DNA of 64,000 nt from Roseicella frigidaeris (GTDB lineage Bacteria > Pseudomonadota > Alphaproteobacteria > Acetobacterales > Acetobacteraceae): assembly GCF_003258945.1 (NCBI RefSeq), contig NZ_QLIX01000003.1:186001-250000 (forward strand), read 5' to 3'. The translations under genes were made by a program, and so were the position numbers. This document shows positions 54,754 to 63,590 of the stretch, one piece after another; the stretch's first letter is position 1; each line of letters starts with the position of its first letter. The notes under the pieces are model-generated. The model saw nothing but the letters and a program-made list of their open reading frames with translations. It had not been told where the DNA came from and ran no database searches.

Positions 54754-55623
54754 CTACTCGCCGCCGCCCAGTGCGTGGACATAGACGGTCAGCATGTTGA
54801 TGATGGCGGGGTCCAGCCGCTTGCCCCAGGCCGGCATGACGCCGGCATGCGCGAAGCTGACGCTGCGCAGGACGCTCGCCCTGTCGCCGCCGTAGAGCCA
54901 CACCTGGTCGGACAGGCGCGGCGCGCCCATCTCGCGGTTGCCTTCGCCCTTCTCGCCATGGCAGGCAACGCAGTTCTCGGCGAAGAGTGCCTCGCCGCGC
55001 CCGGCCGCCGCGGCATCCGCCGCCTGGCCGCTCAGCGAGAGCACGTAGTCGGTGACATCGCCCACCTGGTCCGGCTTCAGGATGCCGTCGGCGAGGAAGC
55101 GCGGCATGGCGATGCCGCGGGCCTCCGGGTCCTCGCCGTTGCGCACGCCATGCGTGATGGTGAAGTGGATGTCCTCGAAGCTGCCGCCATAGAGCCAGTC
55201 GTCGTCGGCGAGCGTCGGGAAGCCGCCCGCCGCGCCCTGGCCGCCGGCGCCGTGGCAGGCGGCGCAGTTGTTGGCGAAGGCGATGCGGCCGCCGGCGAGC
55301 GCGAAATTGCGCAGCTCGGGGTCCGCCGCGATCGCCGCCGGCGTCGCGGCGCGCAGCCGGGCCAGCATCGGCTCCTGCTTCGCGCGCTCCGCCTCCAGCT
55401 CGGGCCCGATGGCGCCGCGCGCCGTCCAGCCGGTGACGCCGTGCAGCCCGGTGACCGGGAGGGCCGGGTAGAGGATCATCCACACCACGGCGAAGACGAT
55501 GGTGGCGTAGAAGAGGTAGAGCCACCACCGCGGCAGCGGCGTGTTCAGCTCCTTCAGCCCGTCCCACTCATGGCCGGTGGTCTCCCGGCCGGTGACGCTG
55601 TCCTTCTCGATCTTGGTCGGCAT
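54754..55623 (-). CDS. ccoP: cbb3-type cytochrome c oxidase diheme subunit CcoP
   Basis: CcoP feeds electrons from soluble cytochrome c to CcoO/CcoN. The 289-residue protein has one N-terminal span (residues ~34-53, LYLFYATIVFAVVWMILYPA). Its periplasmic part has two c-heme motifs, CAACH at 120-124 and CVACH at 218-222, each with a downstream Met ligand region (GIAMPRFL; GVMPAWG). The motif DGLKELNTPLPRWW before the span is typical. The start is ATG 55623, two bases after the ccoQ stop. Confidence 0.95.
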   Translation of the reverse strand: MPTKIEKDSVTGRETTGHEWDGLKELNTPLPRWWLYLFYATIVFAVVWMILYPALPVTGLHGVTGWTARGAIGPELEAERAKQEPMLARLRAATPAAIAADPELRNFALAGGRIAFANNCAACHGAGGQGAAGGFPTLADDDWLYGGSFEDIHFTITHGVRNGEDPEARGIAMPRFLADGILKPDQVGDVTDYVLSLSGQAADAAAAGRGEALFAENCVACHGEKGEGNREMGAPRLSDQVWLYGGDRASVLRSVSFAHAGVMPAWGKRLDPAIINMLTVYVHALGGGE

Positions 55624-55625
55624 CG

Positions 55626-55799
55626 TCAGGTGTTCCCGTGGCCGTGGCCAGGCTCGTCCCGCAGCGGGATGTCGGCCAGGCGCTCGAAATGCCGCCGCTT
55701 CGACGGGCGCAGCACGTAGACGAGGATCCCGAGGAAGAGGACGAAGAACCACACCACCCAGATGGTGGAGAGGAGGGAGTGCAGGGATTCGACGGTCAT
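55626..55799 (-). CDS. ccoQ: cbb3-type cytochrome c oxidase subunit CcoQ
   Basis: This 57-residue protein was found by reading the minus strand between ccoO and ccoP. It has one span, roughly STIWVVWFFVLFLGILVYVL (residues 11-30), followed by RPSKRRHFERLADIPL and a His/Gly-rich tail. Size, single helix, basic flank and position match CcoQ, the small stabilising subunit of cbb3 oxidase. The ATG is at 55799, eleven bases after ccoO. Confidence 0.9.
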   Translation of the reverse strand: MTVESLHSLLSTIWVVWFFVLFLGILVYVLRPSKRRHFERLADIPLRDEPGHGHGNT

Positions 55800-55810
55800 G
55801 CCACCGGCTC

Positions 55811-56545
55811 CTACTGCTGCCGGACCTGGTCGGGCGTGACGTCGCGGAACTGCACCAGCGTGCCGAGCATCTGCAGATAGGCCACCAGCGCGTCCATCTC
55901 CGTCACCTCCCGGGGGTTGCCGTCGAAGACGCCCTGCCGGGCCCGGGCGTAGCGGCTGGCGAAGCCGCTGGCATCGGCATCCGCCGAGGCCTGCGCCTCC
56001 AGGTCGGCCCGGGCATTGGCGATCATCTCGTCGGTGTAGGGGGTGCCGAGCGTCCGCTGCGCCTTCAGCTTGGCCTCGATCGCGCCGATATCAAGCGGCC
56101 GGTCGAGGAAGGCATAGGGCGGCATCACGCTCTCGGGCACCACGGCGCGCGGGCTGCGCAGATGCGCGGCGTGCCAGTCATCCGAGTACTTGCCGCCGAG
56201 CCGCGCCAGGTCGGGCCCGGTGCGCTTCGAGCCCCACTGGAAGGGGTGGTCGTACATGCTCTCGGCGGCGAGGCTGTAGGGGCCGTAGCGCTCGGCCTCG
56301 TCGCGGAAGGGCCGCACCATCTGGCTGTGGCAGACATAGCAGCCCTCGCGCACGTAGATGTCGCGGCCCGCGAGCTCGAGCGGCGTGTAGGGGCGCACGC
56401 CCTCCACCCGCTCGATCGTCGTCTCGATGGTGAAGAGAGGCACGATCTGCACCAGCCCGCCGATCGAGACGGTGATGAGCGTCAGCACGCCCATCAGGAT
56501 CAGGTTGCGCTCGATGATGCCGTGGTCACGGAGGAAGCGGAACAT
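55811..56545 (-). CDS. ccoO: cbb3-type cytochrome c oxidase monoheme subunit CcoO
   Basis: CcoO is the membrane-anchored monoheme cytochrome c of the cbb3 complex. The 244-residue protein has an N-terminal span ([20 protein letters not shown]) and the heme motif CYVCH at residues 69-73, followed by the family's [18 protein letters not shown]. The Met-ligand region [13 protein letters not shown] and [13 protein letters not shown] close it. The start ATG 56545 lies 14 bases after ccoN. Confidence 0.95.
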   Translation of the reverse strand: MFRFLRDHGIIERNLILMGVLTLITVSIGGLVQIVPLFTIETTIERVEGVRPYTPLELAGRDIYVREGCYVCHSQMVRPFRDEAERYGPYSLAAESMYDHPFQWGSKRTGPDLARLGGKYSDDWHAAHLRSPRAVVPESVMPPYAFLDRPLDIGAIEAKLKAQRTLGTPYTDEMIANARADLEAQASADADASGFASRYARARQGVFDGNPREVTEMDALVAYLQMLGTLVQFRDVTPDQVRQQ

Positions 56546-56559
56546 GGGTGGGTCCTCCT

Positions 56560-58044
56560 TCACTCGGCCGGCGCGGGGGCGAAGGCCGGCTGCGGCGCCG
56601 TCTCGGCCAGCGCGGTGGAGCGCACGGTCATCCACAGGTTGTAGGCCATGAGCAGCGCCCCGGTGAGGTAGAGCAGCCCGCCGAGCATGCGGATCGCGTA
56701 GTAGGGATGCATCGCCGCCACCGTCTCGACGAAGCTGTACTGGAGGAAGCCGAGCTCGTCATAGGCGCGCCACATCAGCCCCTGCATGATGCCGCTGACC
56801 CACATCGAGGTGATGTAGAGGACGATGCCGAGGGTCGCGAGCCAGAAGTGCCAGGAGACGAGCTTCTCGCTGTACAGGCCGGCCTTCTTCCAGAGCTTGG
56901 GGAACAGGTAGTACATGGCGCCGAAGGTGATGAAGCCGTTCCAGCCGAGCGCGCCGGAATGCACGTGGCCGATGGTCCAGTCGGTGTAGTGCGACAGGCT
57001 GTTGACCGCCTTGATCGACATCACAGGCCCCTCGAAGGTCGCCATGGCGTAGAAGCCGACCGCGGTGACCGAGAAGCGCAGCGCCGGGTTGGTGCGCAGC
57101 TTGTCCCAGGCGCCCGAGAGGGTCATCAGCCCGTTGATCATGCCGCCCCAGGAGGGCATCCAGAGCATGACCGAGAAGACCATGCCGAGGGTCTGCGTCC
57201 AGTCCGGCAGCGCCGTGTAGTGCAGGTGGTGCGGGCCGGCCCAGATGTAGAGGAAGATCAGCGACCAGAAATGGATGATCGAGAGCCGGTAGGAATAGAC
57301 CGGCCGGTCCGCCTGCTTCGGGATGAAGTAGTACATCATGCCGAGGAAGCCGGCGGTCAGGAAGAAGCCCACCGCGTTGTGGCCGTACCACCACTGGATC
57401 ATCGCGTCCTGCACGCCGGTCCAGACGACGTAGGACTTGCCCGTGCCGCCGCCGACCGGCAGCGCCAGGTTGTTGACGATGTGCAGCATGGCGATGGTGA
57501 TGATGAAGGCGAGGTAGAACCAGTTCGCCACGTAGATATGCGGCTCCTGCCGGCGCAGGATGGTGCCGCCGAAGGCCACCAGGTAGGCGACCCAGACCAC
57601 CGTCAGCCAGAGATCGACGTACCATTCGGGCTCGGCATATTCCTTCGACTGGGTGACGCCCAGCACGTAGCCGAGCGCCGCGGCGACGATGAAGAACTGG
57701 TAGCCCCAGAACAGGAACCAGCCCATGTCCTCGCCGCCGAACAGCCGTGCCCGGCAGGTCCGCTGCACCACGTAGAGGGAGGTGCAGAGCAGCGCGTTGC
57801 CGCCGAAGGCGAAGATGACCGCCGAGGTGTGCACCGGCCGCAGGCGCCCGAAGGTCGTCCATTCGAGGTCGAGGTTGAGCAGCGGCCAGGTGAGCTGCGA
57901 GGCGATGACGACCCCCATGAGGAAGCCGACCACGCCCCAGAAGATGGTGGCGACGGCGAAAGCGCGCAGCGGCGCCTCGATAATGGTGAACTCCCCCGCC
58001 GGCGCGTCACCGGCGGTGGGATCGGCATGGGCCGCGACGGCCAT
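56560..58044 (-). CDS. ccoN: cbb3-type cytochrome c oxidase catalytic subunit CcoN
   Basis: CcoN reduces O2 to water at a heme b3-CuB centre, giving high-affinity respiration. The 494-residue protein has about twelve spans. Visible ligands are His72 ([14 protein letters not shown], low-spin heme), His222 ([10 protein letters not shown], CuB), the pair His272-His273 ([13 protein letters not shown], CuB) and His360/His362 ([10 protein letters not shown], hemes). The start ATG 58044 has AGGGGAG upstream. It leads the operon ccoNOQPGHIS, behind an FNR/FixK-type site. Confidence 0.96.
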   Translation of the reverse strand: MAVAAHADPTAGDAPAGEFTIIEAPLRAFAVATIFWGVVGFLMGVVIASQLTWPLLNLDLEWTTFGRLRPVHTSAVIFAFGGNALLCTSLYVVQRTCRARLFGGEDMGWFLFWGYQFFIVAAALGYVLGVTQSKEYAEPEWYVDLWLTVVWVAYLVAFGGTILRRQEPHIYVANWFYLAFIITIAMLHIVNNLALPVGGGTGKSYVVWTGVQDAMIQWWYGHNAVGFFLTAGFLGMMYYFIPKQADRPVYSYRLSIIHFWSLIFLYIWAGPHHLHYTALPDWTQTLGMVFSVMLWMPSWGGMINGLMTLSGAWDKLRTNPALRFSVTAVGFYAMATFEGPVMSIKAVNSLSHYTDWTIGHVHSGALGWNGFITFGAMYYLFPKLWKKAGLYSEKLVSWHFWLATLGIVLYITSMWVSGIMQGLMWRAYDELGFLQYSFVETVAAMHPYYAIRMLGGLLYLTGALLMAYNLWMTVRSTALAETAPQPAFAPAPAE

Positions 58045-58133
58045 GAAGCGGAACTCCCCTGAGGTCGGCCGGACGGACTCGCTCCGTCGGACCGCGCGCA
58101 CAGGCACATCGCGCTTTTCCTGCCGCTTGGTCC

Positions 58134-58147
58134 TTGATGAAGATCAA
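58134..58147. promoter_or_regulatory. Perfect FNR/FixK-type site TTGATGAAGATCAA
   Basis: The site matches TTGAT-N4-ATCAA exactly. It lies 90 bp before ccoN (minus) and 57 bp before the DUF2189 gene (plus), in their shared promoter region. FNR/FixK sites upstream of cbb3 operons activate them at low oxygen. A -10-like GATATA at about 58176-58181 on the plus strand suggests that the DUF2189 gene is also driven from it. Confidence 0.85.
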
Positions 58148-58203
58148 GCCGTCCTGGGCCAGAAACCGATACGGTGATATATCTCGCCGCAACCAAGGGA
58201 TGG

Positions 58204-59022
58204 ATGCAAGTGACGATCGATACGCTGCCCCTTGCCAATCATTCCGCGGTCCGGATCCGCCAGGTCGCCACCGACGCCCCCTGGCACTGGCTGACGGCGG
58301 GCTGGCAGGACCTCCTCGCCCTGCGGGCGCTGGATCTGGCCTATGGCGGCGCCGTCTGCCTCGCCGGCTGGCTGCTCTCGCTGTTGCTCTTCGAGGCCGG
58401 CGTGCTCTGGGCCATCCTGCCCGCCAGCTCCGGCTTCTTCCTGGTCGGGCCGCTGCTCGCCGCCGGCCTCTACGAGGCGAGCCGGCTGCGCGAGACGGGC
58501 CGCCGGGCGACGCTCGCGGACATCCTCGGCCCCTTCCGCCGCAACGGCTCGCAACTCGCCTTCCTCGGGATGGTGCTGCTGGTGATCCACCTCTTCTGGG
58601 TGCGCATCGCCGGCCTGCTCTTCATGCTGTTCTTCGGGCCGCGGGGGGTGCCGGACCTGAAATCCCTGCCCTTCAGCCTGTTGCAATCGGATCAGTTGCT
58701 TCCCTTCCTCGTCATCGGCACCGGCTTCGGCTTCGTCCTCGCCACGGCGAGCTTCGCCGCCGCGGCGGTCTCGGTGCCGATGCTGGTGGACCGCGAGGTC
58801 TCCGCCCTCGAGGCGGTCACCGTCAGCATCCAGGCGGTGATCGAGAACTGGCGGCCGATGCTGCTCTGGGCGGCCCTGATCGTGGTCTTCACCGGCCTCG
58901 CGCTGGTGCCCTTCTATCTCGGCCTGGTATTGGTCTTCCCGTTGATCGGCCATGCGAGCTGGCACGCCTACCGCGCCCTGGTCGTGCCCGCGGCGGCGGA
59001 GCGGCCCGCCGGCCTCGCCTGA
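58204..59022 (+). CDS. DUF2189 membrane protein
   Basis: This 272-residue protein has about six membrane spans and matches the DUF2189 pattern. It shows DLAYGGAVCLAGWLLSLLLF, SSGFFLVGPLLAAGLYEASR, the central FFGPRGVPDLKSLPF and a C-terminal GLALVPFYLGLVLVFPLIGH. The function is unknown. Such genes are often seen near cbb3 oxidase genes, as here, and the shared FNR/FixK site suggests expression at low oxygen. ATG 58204 follows AAGGGATGG; a GTG at 58174 is an alternative that would place the start too near the promoter. Confidence 0.82.
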   Translation: MQVTIDTLPLANHSAVRIRQVATDAPWHWLTAGWQDLLALRALDLAYGGAVCLAGWLLSLLLFEAGVLWAILPASSGFFLVGPLLAAGLYEASRLRETGRRATLADILGPFRRNGSQLAFLGMVLLVIHLFWVRIAGLLFMLFFGPRGVPDLKSLPFSLLQSDQLLPFLVIGTGFGFVLATASFAAAAVSVPMLVDREVSALEAVTVSIQAVIENWRPMLLWAALIVVFTGLALVPFYLGLVLVFPLIGHASWHAYRALVVPAAAERPAGLA

Positions 59023-59106
59023 GCGGCGGCGCCGCGAAGCCCGGCGGTTTGCGCCCGGCTGGCCGGGGGGCCTAAACCCCCCGCTGTCCGCGATCCCTGG
59101 AATACG

Positions 59107-60882
59107 ATGCCGCACGCCTTAGAGGCACCCTTCGCACTTCTCCAGAGAGTTTATGCGAGCGTCTTCGGCGTCCGCGACGGCTGGCTCGAGCATGCCTCCG
59201 ATGCCAGCCGGATCGCCTCCCTGGCGATCTTCCTCGGCGTCGCGGGCGGCCTGGCGCTGCTCATCTGCGAGCGCAGCCTGCGCGGCCGCGCGGTGGCCGC
59301 CTTCGCCGGCATGGCCGGGCTGGTGCTCGCCTTCTGCCTCATGACGGGCGGGCTCGAGGATGTGCAGATCCACATCCACCGCGTCGCCGCCTTCGCCGGG
59401 CAGCTCCGCGAGGGCATGCCGGGCCTGATGCTCGTCGACCCGGTCTCGGGCGAGGGCCTGCCGGTCTTCGTCTTCTACAGCCCGCTCCCCTATGTGCTGC
59501 CCATCCTGCTGGATCTCGCGGGGCTGCCGGCGATGTTCGCCTATCGCCTCAGCCTGGCGGCCTATTTCTGCCTCTTCGCCCTCGGCCTCTACCGGCTGAC
59601 GCTGGCGCAGGCCCGCGCCGCCGATGCCGCGGCGGCGCGCGAGCCAAGCTTCCTCGCCGCCAGCCTCTTCCTCGGCTGCGCCTACATCGCCGGGATCTGG
59701 GCGGTGCGCTCGGCCTTCGCCGAGATCGTCGTGCTCTGTCTCGTGCCCTGGGCGGTCCTGCTGCTGCGCGAGGGCGGCCGCTGGCGCCTCGCCTGCATCC
59801 TCGCGGCCCAGATGGCGAGCCACCCGATCGTCTTCCCGCAGGCCTTCCTCGCCACCATCCTGCTCGGCCTGGGCCTGTCCGACCGGCCGCCGCTGGCGCT
59901 GCTCCGCCGCCTCGTCCTGCCCACCATCGGGGCGCTGGCGCTCTCCTCCCCCTTTTGGGCGCCGCAGGTGCTGTGGGAGCCGGCCATCGGCGGCGCGGCG
60001 GCCACCCCCTTCCAGTTCCGCGACTCCTTCTTCTCCTGGCGCGGGATGCTGCACCCCGTCGACCACCACAATCTCGGCCCCTGGTTCCTCCTCGCGCTGC
60101 TCGCCCTGCTGGTGCAGGTGGTGCGGCACCGGCGCGCGACCGGCTGGCGCGGGGCGATGCTCGGCCTCGCCTTCGCCGCCTCGATCGCGATGCAGCTCGA
60201 GATCCTGCGCCCGCTGACGCTCAGCCTGCCCTTCCTCGAACGCGGGCAGTTCATCTGGCGGATGATGTCGCTTGCCGCCCTGCTCGGCTTCGGGGCGCTG
60301 CTGCTGGGGTGGCGCGACATCCCGCGGCGGACCTTCCGCCTGCTCTGCTGCGCCACCGCGGCCAATCTCGTGGTGATGGTCGCCCTTCTCGGCGGCCACA
60401 AGGCGGCGCTCATCCTGGCCTTCGCGCCGGACCAGGCCTATCGCACCGATTACCCGAGCTACAACACCCCGGCCTTTCACCTGGGCTTCGGCTTCTCCGA
60501 GTTCTATCCGAACTACGCCGCCCTGCCGGAGACCTGCCCGGCCATCGGCGCGGCGCCGCCGGAGCCGGTGAGCTATGCCGCGGCGCGCGGCGGCGTCGTG
60601 GTCCATGGCCCCATCCTGGCCATGCCCCGCGGCCCGCTCCGCTTCGTCTCGTACCGCCTCGACGACCGGCCGCTGCTGCCGGCCGGGCGGTGCGGCGACG
60701 ACCTCGTCTTCGGCCCCCTGGACGGGGCCGGGCGCTTCCTGGTCGATGAGGGCCGGATCGCCCTCCTGTTCTGGGTTCGCCTGGTCGTCGGCTTCGCCAT
60801 CATCGCCGGCGCGGCGCTGGCGATCGGCGCCGGGCCGCGCCGCTCGCCCGGCCGGGATGCCATGGCATCGCCCGGCGCCTGA
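59107..60882 (+). CDS. Polytopic membrane protein with PTPS-related (PF10131-like) loop
   Basis: This 591-residue protein has about eleven spans. Its first periplasmic loop region contains DVQIHIHRVAAFAGQLREG followed by GLPVFVFYSPLPYVLPILL. That pattern is typical of the 6-pyruvoyl-tetrahydropterin-synthase-related membrane domain, itself a GT-C-like fold. A long C-terminal periplasmic part precedes a last span. It may be a lipid-linked sugar transferase. It is convergent with a GtrB/DPM1-type gene that could make its donor. Confidence 0.65.
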   Translation: MPHALEAPFALLQRVYASVFGVRDGWLEHASDASRIASLAIFLGVAGGLALLICERSLRGRAVAAFAGMAGLVLAFCLMTGGLEDVQIHIHRVAAFAGQLREGMPGLMLVDPVSGEGLPVFVFYSPLPYVLPILLDLAGLPAMFAYRLSLAAYFCLFALGLYRLTLAQARAADAAAAREPSFLAASLFLGCAYIAGIWAVRSAFAEIVVLCLVPWAVLLLREGGRWRLACILAAQMASHPIVFPQAFLATILLGLGLSDRPPLALLRRLVLPTIGALALSSPFWAPQVLWEPAIGGAAATPFQFRDSFFSWRGMLHPVDHHNLGPWFLLALLALLVQVVRHRRATGWRGAMLGLAFAASIAMQLEILRPLTLSLPFLERGQFIWRMMSLAALLGFGALLLGWRDIPRRTFRLLCCATAANLVVMVALLGGHKAALILAFAPDQAYRTDYPSYNTPAFHLGFGFSEFYPNYAALPETCPAIGAAPPEPVSYAAARGGVVVHGPILAMPRGPLRFVSYRLDDRPLLPAGRCGDDLVFGPLDGAGRFLVDEGRIALLFWVRLVVGFAIIAGAALAIGAGPRRSPGRDAMASPGA

Positions 60883-60916
60883 GGGGCAGGAAAGTGAAGC
60901 CTTCCTGGGCTCGGTA

Positions 60917-61933
60917 TCAGGCCGGGGCGTCCGACAGTCCGCTCGGCCGGTGCTCGCTGACGATGTAGAGCGGCCGCTGCTTCGCCTCATTGAAGATGCG
61001 GCCGAGATACTCGCCGATGACGCCGAGCGTCATGAGCTGCACGCTGCCGAGCAGGAGCACCACCGTCATCAGGCTGGGATAGCCGGGGACCGGATCGCCG
61101 TAGAACAGGGCCATGAGCACCACGCGCGCGCCATAGGCCAGGGCGATGAGCGCCGTCACCAGGCCGAGCCAGGTCGCCATGCGCAGCGGCACGGTGGTGA
61201 AGGAGGTGATGCCCTCGATGGAGAGATCGAGCAGCCGGGCGTAGTTCCACTTCGTCCTGCCGGCCGCCCGCGCCGCGCGGTCATAGGGCACGGCGAGCGA
61301 GGGGAAGCCGACCCAGGCGAAGAGCCCCTTCATGAAGCGGTGCCGCTCCCGCAGCCGCAGCAGCGCATCCACCGCACGGCGGCTCATCAGCCGGAAGTCG
61401 CCGACATCCGGAGGCAGCTGCACCGGCCCGCCGATCCGCGCCATGACGCGATAGAAGCCATGCGCGGTCGCCTTCTTCAGCCAGCCCTCCCCGGCGCGCG
61501 ACCGGCGCTGGGCATAGACCACGTCGAAGCCGCGCTGCCAGCCGGCGATGAGGTCGGGGATCACCTCCGGCGGGTCCTGCAGGTCGATATCGATGACCAT
61601 GACCGCGTCGGTGGCCTGGGCGTGATCCAGCCCGGCCGTCATCGCGGCCTCCTTGCCGAAATTGCGGGACAGACTGACGACCGCGGCGTTGGGCGCGCGC
61701 TGCTGCAAGGCCTGCAGGAGGGCCGCGCTGCCGTCGCGCGATCCGTCATCGACATAGACCACCTCCCAGCGGCGGCCGGTCGCATCCATCACCGCAACGA
61801 GGCGGCGGTGGAATTCCTCGATGACCTCGACCTCGTTATAGAGCGGGACCACGATCGAGAGGGATGGCGCGGAATCGGCGGCGAGGGTCTGCAGCGACGG
61901 CCGGGCGTTTTGCAGGCTGAGTGGGACGTTCAT
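60917..61933 (-). CDS. GtrB/DPM1-type polyprenyl-phosphate glycosyltransferase (GT2)
   Basis: This 338-residue enzyme has an N-terminal GT-A domain (SIVVPLYNEVEVIEEFHRRL, VYVDDGSRDGS, SLSRNFGKEAAMTAGLDHA). The metal-binding DIDLQDPPEVIPDL follows, and then RSRAGEGWLKK. Two C-terminal membrane helices end it. It matches the GtrB/ArnC/DPM1 group, which links a sugar from UDP- or GDP-sugar to undecaprenyl phosphate. A following GT-C enzyme would use the product; candidates in this window are the convergent membrane protein and the ArnT-like protein. ATG 61933 was chosen over the 26-residue upstream extension. Confidence 0.9.
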   Translation of the reverse strand: MNVPLSLQNARPSLQTLAADSAPSLSIVVPLYNEVEVIEEFHRRLVAVMDATGRRWEVVYVDDGSRDGSAALLQALQQRAPNAAVVSLSRNFGKEAAMTAGLDHAQATDAVMVIDIDLQDPPEVIPDLIAGWQRGFDVVYAQRRSRAGEGWLKKATAHGFYRVMARIGGPVQLPPDVGDFRLMSRRAVDALLRLRERHRFMKGLFAWVGFPSLAVPYDRAARAAGRTKWNYARLLDLSIEGITSFTTVPLRMATWLGLVTALIALAYGARVVLMALFYGDPVPGYPSLMTVVLLLGSVQLMTLGVIGEYLGRIFNEAKQRPLYIVSEHRPSGLSDAPA

Positions 61934-61983
61934 CGCAGCTTCCCATTGATCGCAACGATTGCAAACCGATAGCTTGCTCACGA

Positions 61984-62011
61984 CCCATAGAGAGCCTACA
62001 CGCTTTGTCAA
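61984..62011 (-). promoter_or_regulatory. Candidate sigma-70 promoter of the GtrB-like gene
   Basis: On the minus strand TTGACA (62011-62006) is followed after 16 bases by TATGGG (61989-61984). The expected start of transcription is about 45 bp before the ATG at 61933. The 253-bp upstream gap is markedly less GC-rich than average, particularly 62060-62105. Confidence 0.4.
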
Positions 62012-62186
62012 TACTGGACGAAGACTGGCGCGGCGGACCGACCACCCGTATCAAGCCGATACATTGCTTTGTCTTAAGTGTAACTCATTTTAATTCTGTC
62101 ATGATCGCCGGCGGCGCCGGTTTTTCTTCCATTGTCCTGCGCCGTCTTCTACCGCTCGGTCGCGAACCGGCTCCTGGTCGAGGCGT

Positions 62187-63467
62187 CTACAGCAGCCAGG
62201 GGGCATCGCTCGCCGCCGCGGCCGAGACCGTGCCGCCGAGGCCGCCCGTGCCGCCCCGCCAGCCGGCATCGGCGCCGAGGCCGTCGGCGACCCAGACGCC
62301 GGCCGCCGGCTGGTGCGCCAGCGCCTCCTCGCCCAGCGCCAGGTCCACCACGAGCTGGGCGCGGCTCTCGCCGGCGGCGAGGCGCGCCAATTCCTCGCCG
62401 AGCTCCGACGCGGCCGGCGCCCGGCCGATCGTGTTGTGGTACAGGGCGGCGATCGCCTCCGCATCGGCGGCCGGCAGCGCGGCGAGGCCCGGCAGGCCGG
62501 CGATGACCTCCACCCAGGGCCGGCCCGCCTCCGCCTGCGTCACCAGCGCCGCCAGCAGCGTCGCATCGGCCGCGTGCCCGGTCAGCGCCTGGACGAGGGA
62601 TGCCGCCTGCAGGCCGGACGAGGCGGCACCGATATCCTGGTGCCCATCGAGGAATTGCAGGCGGGTCGCGCCGGGCAGGACGAGCTGCGGACCCTCGGCG
62701 AGGGTGAGCTGCGGCTCGCCCGGCACCGGCTGCTCGATCGCGGCGACCGTCCGGCTCTCCCGCAGGGCGATCGCCGTGTCGGAGGCGGCATAGGAGAAGC
62801 CGGCCCGGCTTTCCCCCGGTTGCAGCTCGGCGCCCTGCATCGCCGGGTCGGTCACCCGGATCTGCAGCGTGAAGGCGGCGGATTGGTGGCCGTCCGAGAC
62901 CTCGATGATGAGCGGGCGCTGCGGCATGTCGTCGAGGCCGAGGCTGATGCCGGGTCTCAGCCGCAGCGCGTTGCCCGCCACCTCGAAGCGCCAGGCCTCG
63001 TCCGCGGGGAAGGAGAAGGAGAAGGGCCCGGTGCTGTCGGGGTCGCTCACCGCCAGGGTGCCGATCGCGGCGCCGATCGCCCCGGCCGCCACCCGGCCGC
63101 CCTCGGCGAAGGCGAGGCCGGTCGGCGGCGTGTCGTCGCTATCGAGCACCGTGACGCTGCGCGGCGTCGGGTCGTCCAGCACCGAGCCGTCGTCATAGGT
63201 GAAGCGCAGGCCGAAGCTGAGCACCGGGTCGCGCCCGGCGGCGAGCAGCGCCTCGAAATCCACCGCCGCCGCCGGCGCGATCCAGACGGCGTTGAGGCCG
63301 GTGAGCAGGCTGGCGCTGAATGCCAGGGCATCCGGCCCGGTGACCTCGACCGCCACCAACCCGTCGAGATCGCCGGCGAGGGACAGCGTCCCCGCCCAAT
63401 CCAGCGGTCCGCTGCCCTCGGTCAGGCTCGCCGGCAGCAGGCCGGAGACGAGTAACGAACGTACCAT
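62187..63467 (-). CDS. Cadherin-like/DUF4214-type large secreted protein
   Basis: This 426-residue acidic protein has no classical leader. The middle (about residues 100-215) has beta-sandwich stretches with Asp-rich turns (TVLDSDDTPPTGLAFAEG, GTLAVSDPDSTGPFSFSFP, LIIEVSDGHQSAAFTLQIRV) typical of cadherin-like repeats. The C-terminal part has a DUF4214-like helix pattern (AIAALYHNTIGRAPAASELG, RLAAGESRAQLVVDLALGEE). Both occur in type I-secreted surface proteins. No HlyB/D/TolC genes are in the window. Function is unknown. Confidence 0.65.
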   Translation of the reverse strand: MVRSLLVSGLLPASLTEGSGPLDWAGTLSLAGDLDGLVAVEVTGPDALAFSASLLTGLNAVWIAPAAAVDFEALLAAGRDPVLSFGLRFTYDDGSVLDDPTPRSVTVLDSDDTPPTGLAFAEGGRVAAGAIGAAIGTLAVSDPDSTGPFSFSFPADEAWRFEVAGNALRLRPGISLGLDDMPQRPLIIEVSDGHQSAAFTLQIRVTDPAMQGAELQPGESRAGFSYAASDTAIALRESRTVAAIEQPVPGEPQLTLAEGPQLVLPGATRLQFLDGHQDIGAASSGLQAASLVQALTGHAADATLLAALVTQAEAGRPWVEVIAGLPGLAALPAADAEAIAALYHNTIGRAPAASELGEELARLAAGESRAQLVVDLALGEEALAHQPAAGVWVADGLGADAGWRGGTGGLGGTVSAAAASDAPWLL

Positions 63468-63479
63468 GACTTGATCGTT

Positions 63480-63537
63480 CCATGAGACGATCCCATGAAA
63501 CGAGACATCAGGTTAAAAATAGTTTAACCATGAGACG
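63480..63537. promoter_or_regulatory. Three CCATGA(G/A)ACG repeats and a TTTAA palindrome upstream of the secreted-protein gene
   Basis: CCATGAGACG occurs at 63480-63489 and 63528-63537, and CCATGAAACG at 63493-63502. Between them lies the AT-rich dyad GGTTAAA-AATAG-TTTAACC (63511-63529). The block begins 12 bp before the ATG of the DUF4214-type gene and fits a promoter with several binding sites for one regulator. Confidence 0.45.
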
Positions 63538-63568
63538 CCGTCCCATGCCAGGCGATGGCTGGGACGGC
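63537..63568 (-). terminator. Hairpin after the TauE/SafE-like gene
   Basis: GCCGTCCC (63537-63544) and GGGACGGC (63561-63568) pair perfectly, with an inner GCCA/TGGC pairing. It lies 22 bp downstream of the stop of the minus-strand gene that runs off the window. A TTTTT tract appears further on, inside the palindrome. Confidence 0.5.
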
Positions 63569-63590
63569 GCCGGCTGGCCTGCGGGCCCCT

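Noticed and set aside
59065-59082. GGGGGG-CCTAAA-CCCCCC as a terminator after the DUF2189 gene
   Set aside because: Six-base homopolymer pairing with no T-run is weak, and it lies only 25 bp before the next start codon, so termination or promoter roles cannot be told apart.
60887-60907. CAGGAA/TTCCTG inverted repeat between convergent genes at 60882/60917
   Set aside because: Only six pairs with a nine-base loop that overlaps neither a T-run nor a known motif; too weak to call a terminator.
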